Shown here piece after piece: positions 17,401-25,241 of a stretch of 64,000 bases of DNA (positions within the stretch are counted from its first letter, which is position 1; each line of letters begins with the position of its first letter). Location: the NCBI GenBank assembly GCA_002633315.1, contig NWBN01000002.1, positions 1 to 64,000 of the forward strand, given 5' to 3'. The stretch comes from Bacteroidales bacterium Phil6 (lineage in GTDB: Bacteria; Bacteroidota; Bacteroidia; Bacteroidales; F082). The position numbers and the translations under genes were made by a program. The notes beneath the pieces are model-generated. The model was not told the DNA's origin. It made no database searches and was given only the letters and a program-made list of their open reading frames with translations.

Positions 17401-20268
17401 GCGGCAATAGATTATGAAGTAACAGAAAAAGACCGTGGCGGTTTAAGATTCGATGCCATCATAATACGTCACAACGAATATCGCTGTTATACACACATCA
17501 TTGCCGTGCCTTACGACAACCTTGATTTAGACATTCAAATAGATGTCAACAGAGAAGTTTTGCTGCCGGGTACTTTAGAAACTTGGAACATCAGTGTCAA
17601 AGACTTTCAAGGCAAAGGCGTAAGTGCATCAATATTAGCTGATATGTATGATGCTTCGTTGGACAAAATAGAGTCAAACAATTGGAACTTTAACATAAGA
17701 CCATATTTACGCAATTTCAGCGGATTTAATTGTTCTCCATTTTTCAGGTCAACCATAAATCCTATATTCAGTAATTTATACATATATCCTTCATGGACTT
17801 CTCTCACATCCGGAATATCATTGACACCGTTCTCAAATTATTATCTCAGAACAGCACCTATGATGCTTTCAAAAACAACAATTGCAAAAAATAATCGTTT
17901 AAATGCTGATGAAACACAATCGGAATATGTCATCCCAAACAGTACCATGCCTGTCGAAGAAGAAAAGGCTTACAATGAAGTTTCAAATAATATAAGAGAA
18001 AATTTCGAAGAGACAGCATTTTTCTATCCTTCCATCATCAGTGATGCCGACGGTAATGCATCTATCAGTTTCACAATGCCGGATGCTTTGACACGGTGGA
18101 GACTCATGATGATGGCTTATACCAAAGATCTGAAATCTGGTATTATAAATCAATATTTTACCACCTCCAAACCTGTGACTATCAAAGCCAACATGCCACG
18201 TTTCTGTCGTCATGGCGACACTTTGAAGATATCTGCCATAGTTGCCAACAACAGTGAGGAAACCATCAAGCCATCAGTAAAACTTGATATTTACGATGCT
18301 TTGAATATGAAACCGTTATCATTATTGACGTCAGCATCTAATCCGGACATACCAGAGATAGAAGCAGGTGAGAGTCATGCAGCCGAATGGGAAATTGCAA
18401 TTGATGACAAACACAGTCTCCTTGCTCTGCGTTTCATTGTCAGCACCGAAGGATTTTCCGATGCCGAACAGCATCTTTTGCCGGTACTTGACTCCAAAGT
18501 ATTTCTCACTCAGACACTTCCCATTACCGTCATGCCTAACAGCCAAAGTACCATAAACCTTGAAAAAATGAAACGTCGCAAAGATGAACAAAACATCTCT
18601 GCCACATTGAATTTCAGTGCCAATCCGGTATGGTATGCAGTCCTAGCACTGCCTTATCTCCACAACATCAACGACCAATATACCGAATCTACATTTTACA
18701 AGTTATATACCAACAGCTTATCCGTATTCCTCGCAAGCAAGACACCAAATCTTGTCAATTATATCAAGACATGGAAGATAGAATCCCCTGAAACCCTGAT
18801 GTCACAACTTGAGAAAGACAAAGAGCTTAAAAACATAATGTTACAAGAGACGCCATGGGTTATTGATGCTAAAAACGAGAGTGAACAACGTGCCCGCATC
18901 GCTGCCCTGTTCGACATCAACACCAACAGCAATGAGCTTAATGTCTCTATAAACAAACTGCTTGAAACACAAACGATTAATGGCGGTTGGGCTTGGATAG
19001 AAGGCATGCCGGAGAACAAATATGTCACCTCTTATATATTGTCAGGTCTCGGCAAAATGAAAAATATAGGTGTCATTGACAGTTTTAACGAAAACGACAA
19101 AAATAAAATAAATAAAATATGTGAAAACGCATGCAGATACCTGTATGACGAGTTGGTTTCCGCCTACAACAAACTCAGTGAAAAGGAGAAGAAAAACCTT
19201 CATGTAAGGGACAACACGCTGTCACAACTGTATGCCCTCAGTTTCTTTGACGACGGAACAGCTGACAAAAAAGCGAGGACAGTGAGAGACAATTACATCA
19301 CTGCATTAAAGAAAGATTGGAAAGACCTTGACATAAAATCACAGGCACAAGCTGCCCTAATATTGTGGCGCAATGGAGACAAAAACACGGCACGGTTGAT
19401 TGTCAAATCATTGAGCGAGCGTGCACAACATAATGAACTCGGCATGTATTGGCGTAACAGTAATACTTCGACACAGGCACAAATCATGGAGGCTTATAAC
19501 GAGATCGGATATGATGCTGAAGAGATAGAACAGATGAAACTGTGGCTTCTGACACAGAAAAGGAGCAACATGTGGGAAAACAACCGATCAACAGTGGATG
19601 CCATATATGCATTGTTGATGAATGGTGAAGATATGTTCAACGATGGAAATGTAAGCCTGAGCGTGGACAATATGAAGATTGACGGCAGCGAGGGGGAAGC
19701 GGGGACAGGATTCATAACAAAAACTTGGACAGGTAACGAGATCGACAATTTAAACACGATAACTGTAAACAACGACAGTCCGCATATAGCGTGGGGTGGT
19801 ATGTTCCGTCAATATCTGGTCCCTGCAGATAAAGTCAAAGCAGCAGACAATAGCCTCATTTTAAATCGCAAATATTATATAGAACGCAACTCTGTCAATG
19901 GAACACAGCTTATTCCTGCAGAACAAGAAACGGTGAAAGAAGGCGATATTCTCGTCGTTCAACTTACGGTCAAATGCAAACAAGACATGGAATTTGTAGT
20001 ACTTAAAGACATGTATGCTGCCTGCTTTGAACCTGAAGAACAAATATCTTCTTATAAATACAACAATGGATTGTATTATTATTTCTCTCCTTCAGACAGC
20101 AATGTCACTATGTATTTCAACACATTACCCAAGGGTGAATATCAACTGTATTACAAGGTTTATATAACAAGAGAAGGTTATTTCAATGCAGGTTTTGCCG
20201 ACATTCAGTGTCTCTATGCACCGGAATTCAGAGCCTATTCAAAAGGCGAAAACATAGTCGTAAAATAA
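14470..20268 (+). CDS. Alpha-2-macroglobulin-like giant exported protein without thioester
   Basis: A 1932-residue protein with a signal peptide (MKFKILSLFIFMCIISTSNA). The N-terminal 350 residues are helical and specific to Bacteroidetes forms; then come macroglobulin-type beta domains, with TYFFSDRRVFRPGQTIKFKG (about 560-580) as the MG2 hallmark, VAEYKRPTFEVTF after it, and the alpha-2-macroglobulin central block ETAFFYPSIISDADGNASIS and PDALTRWRLMMMAYT (about 1180-1215). A toroid domain follows, then a receptor-type end (KGEYQLYYKVYITREGYFNA). In thioester-bearing bacterial homologues the segment after NPxWYAxxALPYL contains CxEQ; here it reads Y1404-T-E-S1407 (18679-18690), so the protein cannot form the thioester. 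It probably acts in the periplasm or on the outer membrane as a protease trap or structural protein. A single gene with its own terminator. Confidence 0.88.
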   Translation: MKFKILSLFIFMCIISTSNAQSYNDLWKKIDSCLNNNLPKSAEKYLDEIQNIASKENDYHQLLKCMLKRFKVFELDDEQPIITSINYAKNHSKSLNAISKALSDITIAEMYNSYLMRNQYIIDGNKTTGNSDDIRFWDKKTFHKEILKEYENALKESDVLKTTNIDFLDGILDTVVNNTLEPTLYDYVMHKYINYLKNNINNVDNQYITNILKSNDITTALLDNNDNEINTIIHNYQELITFNRSNDHYDAAIFNETECLNFLYNLLDESHSDEHLAALQSLTDRYYKNNIAPIIKEQINILIKQINSNSEKYGNNYIKIMSLCKELKEKYPDSEETKGIDDLIENITRPELGIDIDNMLLPGKDIALGLNYRNIDNIQYKIYKINVEEYFEIPNPSLLVEKYNYFNDRKPYKEGTINLFKEDDFREHSTLEALPPLETGFYYIVFLPNGNFDKNNINSTVLQVSRLSSYFYNENNGTVFRVVDRLTGKAIQDVDIQLYTQEYDYKKKSYEKKYIGNTKTDKEGIFITDKNCYVIMSLKGDTLISENLIYNRPEYKNNPTEKTYFFSDRRVFRPGQTIKFKGVMINNKGSEKELITGRETTVAMIGANGEVITRQSYITDSYGAFNGSFVIPDNIMNGMFIINNESGNLSFTVAEYKRPTFEVTFNDLTSQYSLNDEVSVEGKVMTYSGRACDGVKISYTVIREVILPYRFGRIMPLPEEEQIAFGETTADKNGTFKIDFKLLPQTTALPQMMPQFIYKIYVNATDKAGETQSAITQISASYSKIRILCDVKENIEKHNLKNYEIEILNNDGKKTNATLYRKIYHIKDGNKIRIDNKYDRKTLCEEQLDKMFPLYDYYPDKEEEILVYEDVIKVDGSMEALPEAIENMQDGRYVMKLTSVEDSIATINVNFILYDKDSRKMPCHTILWAENDVVTAKPGQKLQFLTGSSFENSTVYLMIHHGEESRINKSVKVSNSVAAIDYEVTEKDRGGLRFDAIIIRHNEYRCYTHIIAVPYDNLDLDIQIDVNREVLLPGTLETWNISVKDFQGKGVSASILADMYDASLDKIESNNWNFNIRPYLRNFSGFNCSPFFRSTINPIFSNLYIYPSWTSLTSGISLTPFSNYYLRTAPMMLSKTTIAKNNRLNADETQSEYVIPNSTMPVEEEKAYNEVSNNIRENFEETAFFYPSIISDADGNASISFTMPDALTRWRLMMMAYTKDLKSGIINQYFTTSKPVTIKANMPRFCRHGDTLKISAIVANNSEETIKPSVKLDIYDALNMKPLSLLTSASNPDIPEIEAGESHAAEWEIAIDDKHSLLALRFIVSTEGFSDAEQHLLPVLDSKVFLTQTLPITVMPNSQSTINLEKMKRRKDEQNISATLNFSANPVWYAVLALPYLHNINDQYTESTFYKLYTNSLSVFLASKTPNLVNYIKTWKIESPETLMSQLEKDKELKNIMLQETPWVIDAKNESEQRARIAALFDINTNSNELNVSINKLLETQTINGGWAWIEGMPENKYVTSYILSGLGKMKNIGVIDSFNENDKNKINKICENACRYLYDELVSAYNKLSEKEKKNLHVRDNTLSQLYALSFFDDGTADKKARTVRDNYITALKKDWKDLDIKSQAQAALILWRNGDKNTARLIVKSLSERAQHNELGMYWRNSNTSTQAQIMEAYNEIGYDAEEIEQMKLWLLTQKRSNMWENNRSTVDAIYALLMNGEDMFNDGNVSLSVDNMKIDGSEGEAGTGFITKTWTGNEIDNLNTITVNNDSPHIAWGGMFRQYLVPADKVKAADNSLILNRKYYIERNSVNGTQLIPAEQETVKEGDILVVQLTVKCKQDMEFVVLKDMYAACFEPEEQISSYKYNNGLYYYFSPSDSNVTMYFNTLPKGEYQLYYKVYITREGYFNAGFADIQCLYAPEFRAYSKGENIVVK

Positions 20269-20354
20269 CAATCAGCAAAAGATGGACAAAAATAAAATTA
20301 TCTTTCTTTATGACTGAATATTTAAAGAATTTTTAAATCAATAACGAATGATAA

Positions 20355-20390
20355 GAGGGCGACTCGGATTTCTGTCGTCCTCCATTTTTA
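20355..20390 (+). terminator. Terminator of the macroglobulin gene
   Basis: A 9-bp stem with one G-T pair (GAGGGCGAC / GTCGTCCTC, 20355-20382, 10-base loop) is followed by CATTTTTA. It lies 87 bases after the stop and just before the convergent acetyltransferase gene end. Confidence 0.65.
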
Positions 20391-20392
20391 TG

Positions 20393-20962
20393 TTATTCAT
20401 TTAATTTTATATTTCTGACAAAACGTGCAGGATTGCCTACGACTATGGCATTGTCTGGAACATCTTTAGTCACTATGGAACCGGCACCTACAATTGCATT
20501 CTCTCCAATAGTCACTCCAGGCAATATAATTGCACCACCGCCTATCCAAGCATTACGTCTTATCAATATGGGTGATGCCATTACATTATGCCTTGTTATC
20601 GGGTCTTCAGGATGATTCTCCGTCAGTACCTTTACACCAGGACCAATAAAAACATCGTCTTCAACGGTAATACCTCCTCTGTCAAGGAAAGTACAGCCAA
20701 AATTGATAAAAACACCCTTCCCTACTTTGGTAAATTTGCCAAAAGCAGTATAAAAAGGAGGAAACATACGTACAGAAGAGTCTAACTTAATACCCCATAT
20801 CTGTTCAAGCAAATGACGTACTTCTTCGGCAGTATGAGGACCTGTGTTCAACTTGCTAACAAGAGAAAGTGTTTTCTCAAATTCATAATAAAGACTATGA
20901 TAATCAGGGTCATCCTCGAATATCAAGTCACCACGTCTCATTCTTTCAATAATATCGCTCAT
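20393..20962 (-). CDS. Sugar O-acetyltransferase, left-handed beta-helix (maltose acetyltransferase type)
   Basis: Transfers acetyl groups from acetyl-CoA to a sugar hydroxyl. 189 residues with an N-terminal maltose-acetyltransferase-like helical cap (SDIIERMRRGDLIFEDDPDY) and hexapeptide repeats forming the left-handed beta-helix: VFINFGCTFLDRGGITVEDD, VFIGPGVKV with the catalytic His in TENHPED, and WIGGGAIILPGVTIGENAIV. The start at 20962 was chosen because the -7 box at 20977-20984 puts transcription just upstream; an open frame continues 24 codons further but lies over the promoter. The neighbouring wza/wzc genes suggest a possible polysaccharide role, but it has its own promoter. Confidence 0.85.
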   Translation of the reverse strand: MSDIIERMRRGDLIFEDDPDYHSLYYEFEKTLSLVSKLNTGPHTAEEVRHLLEQIWGIKLDSSVRMFPPFYTAFGKFTKVGKGVFINFGCTFLDRGGITVEDDVFIGPGVKVLTENHPEDPITRHNVMASPILIRRNAWIGGGAIILPGVTIGENAIVGAGSIVTKDVPDNAIVVGNPARFVRNIKLNE

Positions 20963-20976
20963 AAATATGTTTTTTG

Positions 20977-20984
20977 CAAAAATA
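20977..20984 (-). promoter_or_regulatory. -7 promoter box of the acetyltransferase gene
   Basis: The minus strand reads TATTTTTG, matching TAnnTTTG, about 15 bases before the ATG at 20962. No good TTG was found at -33. Confidence 0.5.
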
Positions 20985-21212
20985 AACCCTGCCGGAGGTA
21001 CATGATGTATATGCAATATGGAAAAAACAACCATTATTACAGATTTACATTATAAATAGTCAATAATTTAAGATATTCTCATAACAACTGAAGAAAAAAC
21101 AAAATGAAAACAACTTATAAATATGTGAATTACAAAAATCATTCTGATATAACCATCTATAATATCTTAAAGAAATGGAATATCTGAAAAATAATGAAGT
21201 TGACGATGTCAA

Positions 21213-21255
21213 AAAAACGCTGTCGAGATTTCTATATTTTTTCGACAGCGTTTTT
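21213..21255 (-). terminator. Terminator of the gldH-wza-wzc operon
   Basis: A strong 14-15 bp stem (AAAAACGCTGTCGA with TCGACAGCGTTTTT, 13-base loop) with A and T runs on both sides, so it works in both directions. It begins 24 bases after the wzc stop. Confidence 0.85.
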
Positions 21256-21278
21256 CATCATCTTATTTAATCAGCAAA

Positions 21279-23750
21279 TCATTTACGAAACCAACGTTTC
21301 TTTTTATCGTGTTCATTATCATAATAACCGGAACCGGAGCCATATCCGTAACCGTAGCCATATCCATAACCATAACTGTAAGTACCATAACCATAACGAT
21401 ACCCATAATGGCCTTGGTAACGAATACCATTGATAACAACAGAAAGATTGACACCTCTGTTTTCAAGGTTATTGACAATTGCCTTAAAAGCATTTTTATT
21501 TGTTACTCCTTGTCTTACAACAAAAGTCGTTACATCAACACGTTTAGTCAACAAGATGGCGTCCGTTACCAAAGCAAGAGGCGCTGTATCTACAATGATA
21601 TAGTCATATCTTTCTCTTAATTCTTTAAACAGTTGGTCTGTACGTTCTGAGGCAATAAGTTCGGCAGGATTAGGCGGTATAGGACCGGCAACAGCAATAT
21701 CCAAACTTTGCAACTTACCGGAAGGCTGAATGATATCATCTAATGATGCTCTATTAGCAAGATATGATGATACACCAACCTTATTGCTCAAACCAAACTC
21801 TTGATATAGTCTTGGTTTTCTCAAATCTAACCCTATCAAAACAGTTTTCTTTCCATAAAGAGCATAAATCGAAGCCAAATTAATAGAAATGAATGTCTTA
21901 CCCACGCCGGACATATCTCCGGTAACAAGAACTACATTTTTATCCTTACTCTTCACCATATACTCAAGATTTGTTCTCATTGCTCTAAATGTTTCTGATA
22001 TTGGTGAATTGGGCTTATCAATAACAAAAGTCTCAGAAACAGCATCTACCACAGGAACCTGCCCGATAATAGGAGCATCAGTTGCATTCTCGACATCTTT
22101 TCTCTCCATAAGTTTCACATTGAAAAATTCTTTCAAAATGATAAAAAGAGCCGGAATCAAAAGTCCTAAAACCAAGCCGATAAGATAATTGATTTTTTTA
22201 TTGGGAGATACTAATGTAGTCAATGCAACTCTTGAAAAATCAACTATTTCGCTGTCAGCAGTATTACTTGCCATAACGATCTGTGCTTCAGAACGTTTTT
22301 GCATGAGGAAATTATACAAATTATCATTATATGCAAATTTTCTCTCATATCCAAGTAATAAACGTTGTGAATTAGGAAGTTCCTTAACTTTAACTGAGGC
22401 CTCATTAACTTTGACATCTATTTCTTCCATTGTCATTTGAGCATTTGAAATCATATTATTAATATTTTCCAACAATGCCGTTTTTGTTTGAGTTATCTGT
22501 TCATCAATAGATTGAACAGCAGGGCTTTTTTCTGTAGAAGTAAGTAATTGTATTGATTTCTCAGCAGATAATTCTACAAGAGTACTAACTAATTTATTCA
22601 ACAACGGGTCTTGAATACCCATGGCACTCGGAGCGATAAGTTTATCTACCTCATTGATATTATCTTCCACATATTTTTTAAGATTCATATAATATTTCAA
22701 GTTGAGGTCAACTTCTCCCCTCTGTTGTTCGAGTGCTTTAAGATGATTGAACAACTGTGTCGCTTGGGCGTCAAGATTCATAAAATCGTTACCTTTCTGG
22801 AAATTCTGCAAATCGAACTCTGCCTTACTTAAAGAGTCTTGAATACCCATCAATTGTTCATCAATAAACAAGATAGTATTTTCAGACACTCTGTTTTTAA
22901 GTTCGAGTTCTCTATTGACAAATCCTCTAAGCAACTGATTCAGATAATTTGTTATTTTCTGCGGATGATTGCCGCGAGCGACTACATTTACAACAGTTGC
23001 ATTTTTAGTAGATGGAGTAACCGTGATATTTCCCATACTTTCAATAAGGGAGAGATAATCATTAATACGGAAACTCAAATCCACTTCACTTATTTCATCT
23101 ATATTATAATTACCATTAAGAACTAATCTGAATTTATTGTATCCGTTATCAACAGTGTCACCAAAAAAAACTGTATCCACGAAATTTATCTCAGGTTGTT
23201 TTATCTTCATCACATATTCATCGGCAATAAAATTATAGTATTTCTGATTCTTACCTATGTTAGCCGTCAAGACATATCTTGAATTATCCAAGAATTTAAC
23301 GCCATAATTTACACCAACTAACTGATATACATTATCGTCAAATTCCACTGTAAAAGGATTATCTTTATATAACTCAGTTTTGGCAACTCTGCCCTTTGAA
23401 TAATAAGACACCTCGAAATCAAGATTTTTTATCGCCCTTTCTTTTAAAAGAAACGATTGAAGAATGGCAATTTGATTATCAACATTACCGGCATTTCTAA
23501 AACTCATGCCTGTTATCATGGCTGTAGGGTCTATACCAACAGTTTGTTCCTTAATATACAGATATGCCTGAGTCTGATACACACGACTTGCATATCTGTT
23601 ATAAACATAACTAACAGCCAATCCAACACACCCGAATATAATAAACAAATACCAATAACTCAAAAATTTGATAATCCAATCTTTAAGATCTACGCTATCA
23701 TTATCATTTTGGGCATACATTCCATTATTTTGTTTATTTATTTCTTCCAT
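21279..23750 (-). CDS. wzc: Polysaccharide co-polymerase with tyrosine autokinase (Wzc type)
   Basis: Controls length and export of a capsular or exopolysaccharide at the inner membrane. 823 residues: a Wzz-type N-terminus with a membrane helix (about 27-48), a long periplasmic coiled-coil region, a GNVR-like segment before the second helix (about 525-545, YLIGLVLGLLIPALFIIL), and a cytoplasmic BY-kinase domain. The kinase shows Walker A (GDMSGVGKT, Lys618), Walker A' (TVLIGLDLRKPRLY) and Walker B (YDYIIVDTAPLALVTDA). The last 46 residues (about 778-823) are a Gly-Tyr tail with 14 tyrosines, the autophosphorylation cluster, ending in a basic KKKRWFRK. It follows wza by 16 bases. No glycosyltransferases are in the window, so the polymer is unknown. 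Confidence 0.9.
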   Translation of the reverse strand: MEEINKQNNGMYAQNDNDSVDLKDWIIKFLSYWYLFIIFGCVGLAVSYVYNRYASRVYQTQAYLYIKEQTVGIDPTAMITGMSFRNAGNVDNQIAILQSFLLKERAIKNLDFEVSYYSKGRVAKTELYKDNPFTVEFDDNVYQLVGVNYGVKFLDNSRYVLTANIGKNQKYYNFIADEYVMKIKQPEINFVDTVFFGDTVDNGYNKFRLVLNGNYNIDEISEVDLSFRINDYLSLIESMGNITVTPSTKNATVVNVVARGNHPQKITNYLNQLLRGFVNRELELKNRVSENTILFIDEQLMGIQDSLSKAEFDLQNFQKGNDFMNLDAQATQLFNHLKALEQQRGEVDLNLKYYMNLKKYVEDNINEVDKLIAPSAMGIQDPLLNKLVSTLVELSAEKSIQLLTSTEKSPAVQSIDEQITQTKTALLENINNMISNAQMTMEEIDVKVNEASVKVKELPNSQRLLLGYERKFAYNDNLYNFLMQKRSEAQIVMASNTADSEIVDFSRVALTTLVSPNKKINYLIGLVLGLLIPALFIILKEFFNVKLMERKDVENATDAPIIGQVPVVDAVSETFVIDKPNSPISETFRAMRTNLEYMVKSKDKNVVLVTGDMSGVGKTFISINLASIYALYGKKTVLIGLDLRKPRLYQEFGLSNKVGVSSYLANRASLDDIIQPSGKLQSLDIAVAGPIPPNPAELIASERTDQLFKELRERYDYIIVDTAPLALVTDAILLTKRVDVTTFVVRQGVTNKNAFKAIVNNLENRGVNLSVVINGIRYQGHYGYRYGYGTYSYGYGYGYGYGYGSGSGYYDNEHDKKKRWFRK

Positions 23751-23766
23751 AACTACTTTTATTTAA

Positions 23767-24585
23767 TTATTTAACATAAACAAAAATGAATGTCAAGCAT
23801 GTCAAGAGAAGTGATGTTGCAGAAATGAGAGTAGAATACGGCATGCTCGTAAAACCGTATCTCTTTATCTTCAAAGGCTCGACATAAATCACATCGTTAG
23901 GTTTCAAATAATAATTAGGTGATGACAGCACATCCGCGTCATTTAGATTTATACGTTCTATTTGTGAACCGTCCGGTGTCTGATGTATTATTTTTATGTT
24001 TTTCTTATTTGCATAATCGGTAGCATTACCAGCCATTGCAATAGCTTGAAAAATATTTATGTCAGATTGATATACCTGATATTGACCCGGCCTATTCACC
24101 TCTCCGAGAACCGTAAGGTTAAAAACTCCCAACTTGACATATACAGTAGTTTCTTTAAGATATTCGCCAATAATATCTTGTATCTTGGCCTGAATTTCAT
24201 CAACTGTCAGATCTTTAACGAATACTTTTCCTGCGAAAGGAAATTCAATATTGCCGTCATCGCTTACAGTATAAGCATTAAGATAAATGGCAGGATTACC
24301 ACTTGAATACTGTGTTGAAGAAGTAGCTGCCATTGCCTGGTTGGTCCCTGTAAACAACTTTGCAAAGTTTTCATCAACACTTGCCACTCTGATAAAAAGA
24401 TTATCTCCGGGTTGAACCTTATAATCAAAAGTTCTTTCATTTTGATAAACTATTGACATTCCCGTACTATCATTCAACATTTGTTCATGTTGCAGATACA
24501 GTATTTTATCTTGTGAGACACAAGATGTCATTAATGATGCTATTATCGCAAAAAGCAAAAGAAATAATGGGATATACTTTCTCAT
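23767..24585 (-). CDS. wza: Polysaccharide export lipoprotein (Wza type)
   Basis: Outer-membrane channel partner of Wzc. 272 residues with a signal peptide and lipobox (IIASLMTSC, Cys22), a poly-export domain (about 55-150: YKVQPGDNLFIRVASVDENF, VSDDGNIEFPFAGKV), an SLBB domain (about 160-220: VTVLGEVNRPGQYQVYQ type) and a C-terminal segment with a membrane helix (LLTCLTFIFVYV). The C-terminal helix would form the outer-membrane pore. It lies between gldH (21-base gap) and wzc (16-base gap), clearly one operon. Confidence 0.9.
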   Translation of the reverse strand: MRKYIPLFLLLFAIIASLMTSCVSQDKILYLQHEQMLNDSTGMSIVYQNERTFDYKVQPGDNLFIRVASVDENFAKLFTGTNQAMAATSSTQYSSGNPAIYLNAYTVSDDGNIEFPFAGKVFVKDLTVDEIQAKIQDIIGEYLKETTVYVKLGVFNLTVLGEVNRPGQYQVYQSDINIFQAIAMAGNATDYANKKNIKIIHQTPDGSQIERINLNDADVLSSPNYYLKPNDVIYVEPLKIKRYGFTSMPYSTLISATSLLLTCLTFIFVYVK

Positions 24586-24606
24586 ATTTAATTGTTTTTC
24601 TTATTT

Positions 24607-25107
24607 TCAATCTTTGTCTGATGTTTTAATTTTAAGGCTGATAATACCGCAAAGAGGATCTTTGGGATATTTGTTTTCTATTTTAAACTGATAATCCCCT
24701 TTTTCTCCAAAAGTCATTTTACTGATAAGTGGAAGGTTAAATGTATAATAACCATTTATCTTTTCAGATTTCCAGTTGCCTTCTTTATCTTTCAAATTAA
24801 AATTATAATCTCTTGAACGGGAACCTCCTTCCGGTGTTTTTATTGTCATATTGATTTTAAAAGAGCCATCATCTTGATGATTAGGATATTCACTTGGATA
24901 ATCATCATTAACAACGACTTCAAGAATCACATCATAAATCACAGGAGCCTTTTTCACTTCATAGAAAGCAGTCAAATAATCAAACCTGCCCCATGTTTCA
25001 CCTTGAAATTTAGTACTAATAATGATATCATCTTGTATTTTTGAACAAGACGACATTGTCATCATAACTAAAATTATTATCAATAATGATTTCACACAAC
25101 GGACCAT
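24607..25107 (-). CDS. gldH: Gliding-motility-type lipoprotein GldH
   Basis: 166-residue lipoprotein (signal peptide, then MTMSSC with Cys21). The body FQGETWGRFDYLTAFYEVKK and the late KYPKDPLCGIISLKIK match GldH, a family needed for gliding in Flavobacterium and also kept in many non-gliding Bacteroidales. The start at ATG 25107 is preferred over an in-frame TTG at 25122. It is the first gene of an operon with wza and wzc, with the -7 box at 25138-25145. In this window it is separated from gldF/gldG by 28 kb. Its exact role outside gliding is unknown. Confidence 0.8.
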   Translation of the reverse strand: MVRCVKSLLIIILVMMTMSSCSKIQDDIIISTKFQGETWGRFDYLTAFYEVKKAPVIYDVILEVVVNDDYPSEYPNHQDDGSFKINMTIKTPEGGSRSRDYNFNLKDKEGNWKSEKINGYYTFNLPLISKMTFGEKGDYQFKIENKYPKDPLCGIISLKIKTSDKD

Positions 25108-25137
25108 AGCTTTAAAATACAATTATACAATTTTTTG

Positions 25138-25196
25138 CAAAAGTATTACTTTTTCATCAATTAAACAAACAAATACCGATATTTTTTCTATTTTTG
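25138..25196. promoter_or_regulatory. Divergent promoters of gldH-wza-wzc (-) and mrdA-rodA (+)
   Basis: The minus-strand -7 box TACTTTTG is read at 25138-25145. The plus-strand -7 box TATTTTTG is at 25189-25196, which gives mrdA a leader of about 39 bases. The two envelope operons diverge from about 50 bases. Confidence 0.65.
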
Positions 25197-25241
25197 TGTC
25201 TTTATTTATGAAACTTTTGTAAAAGCATAAATTCATGCAAG

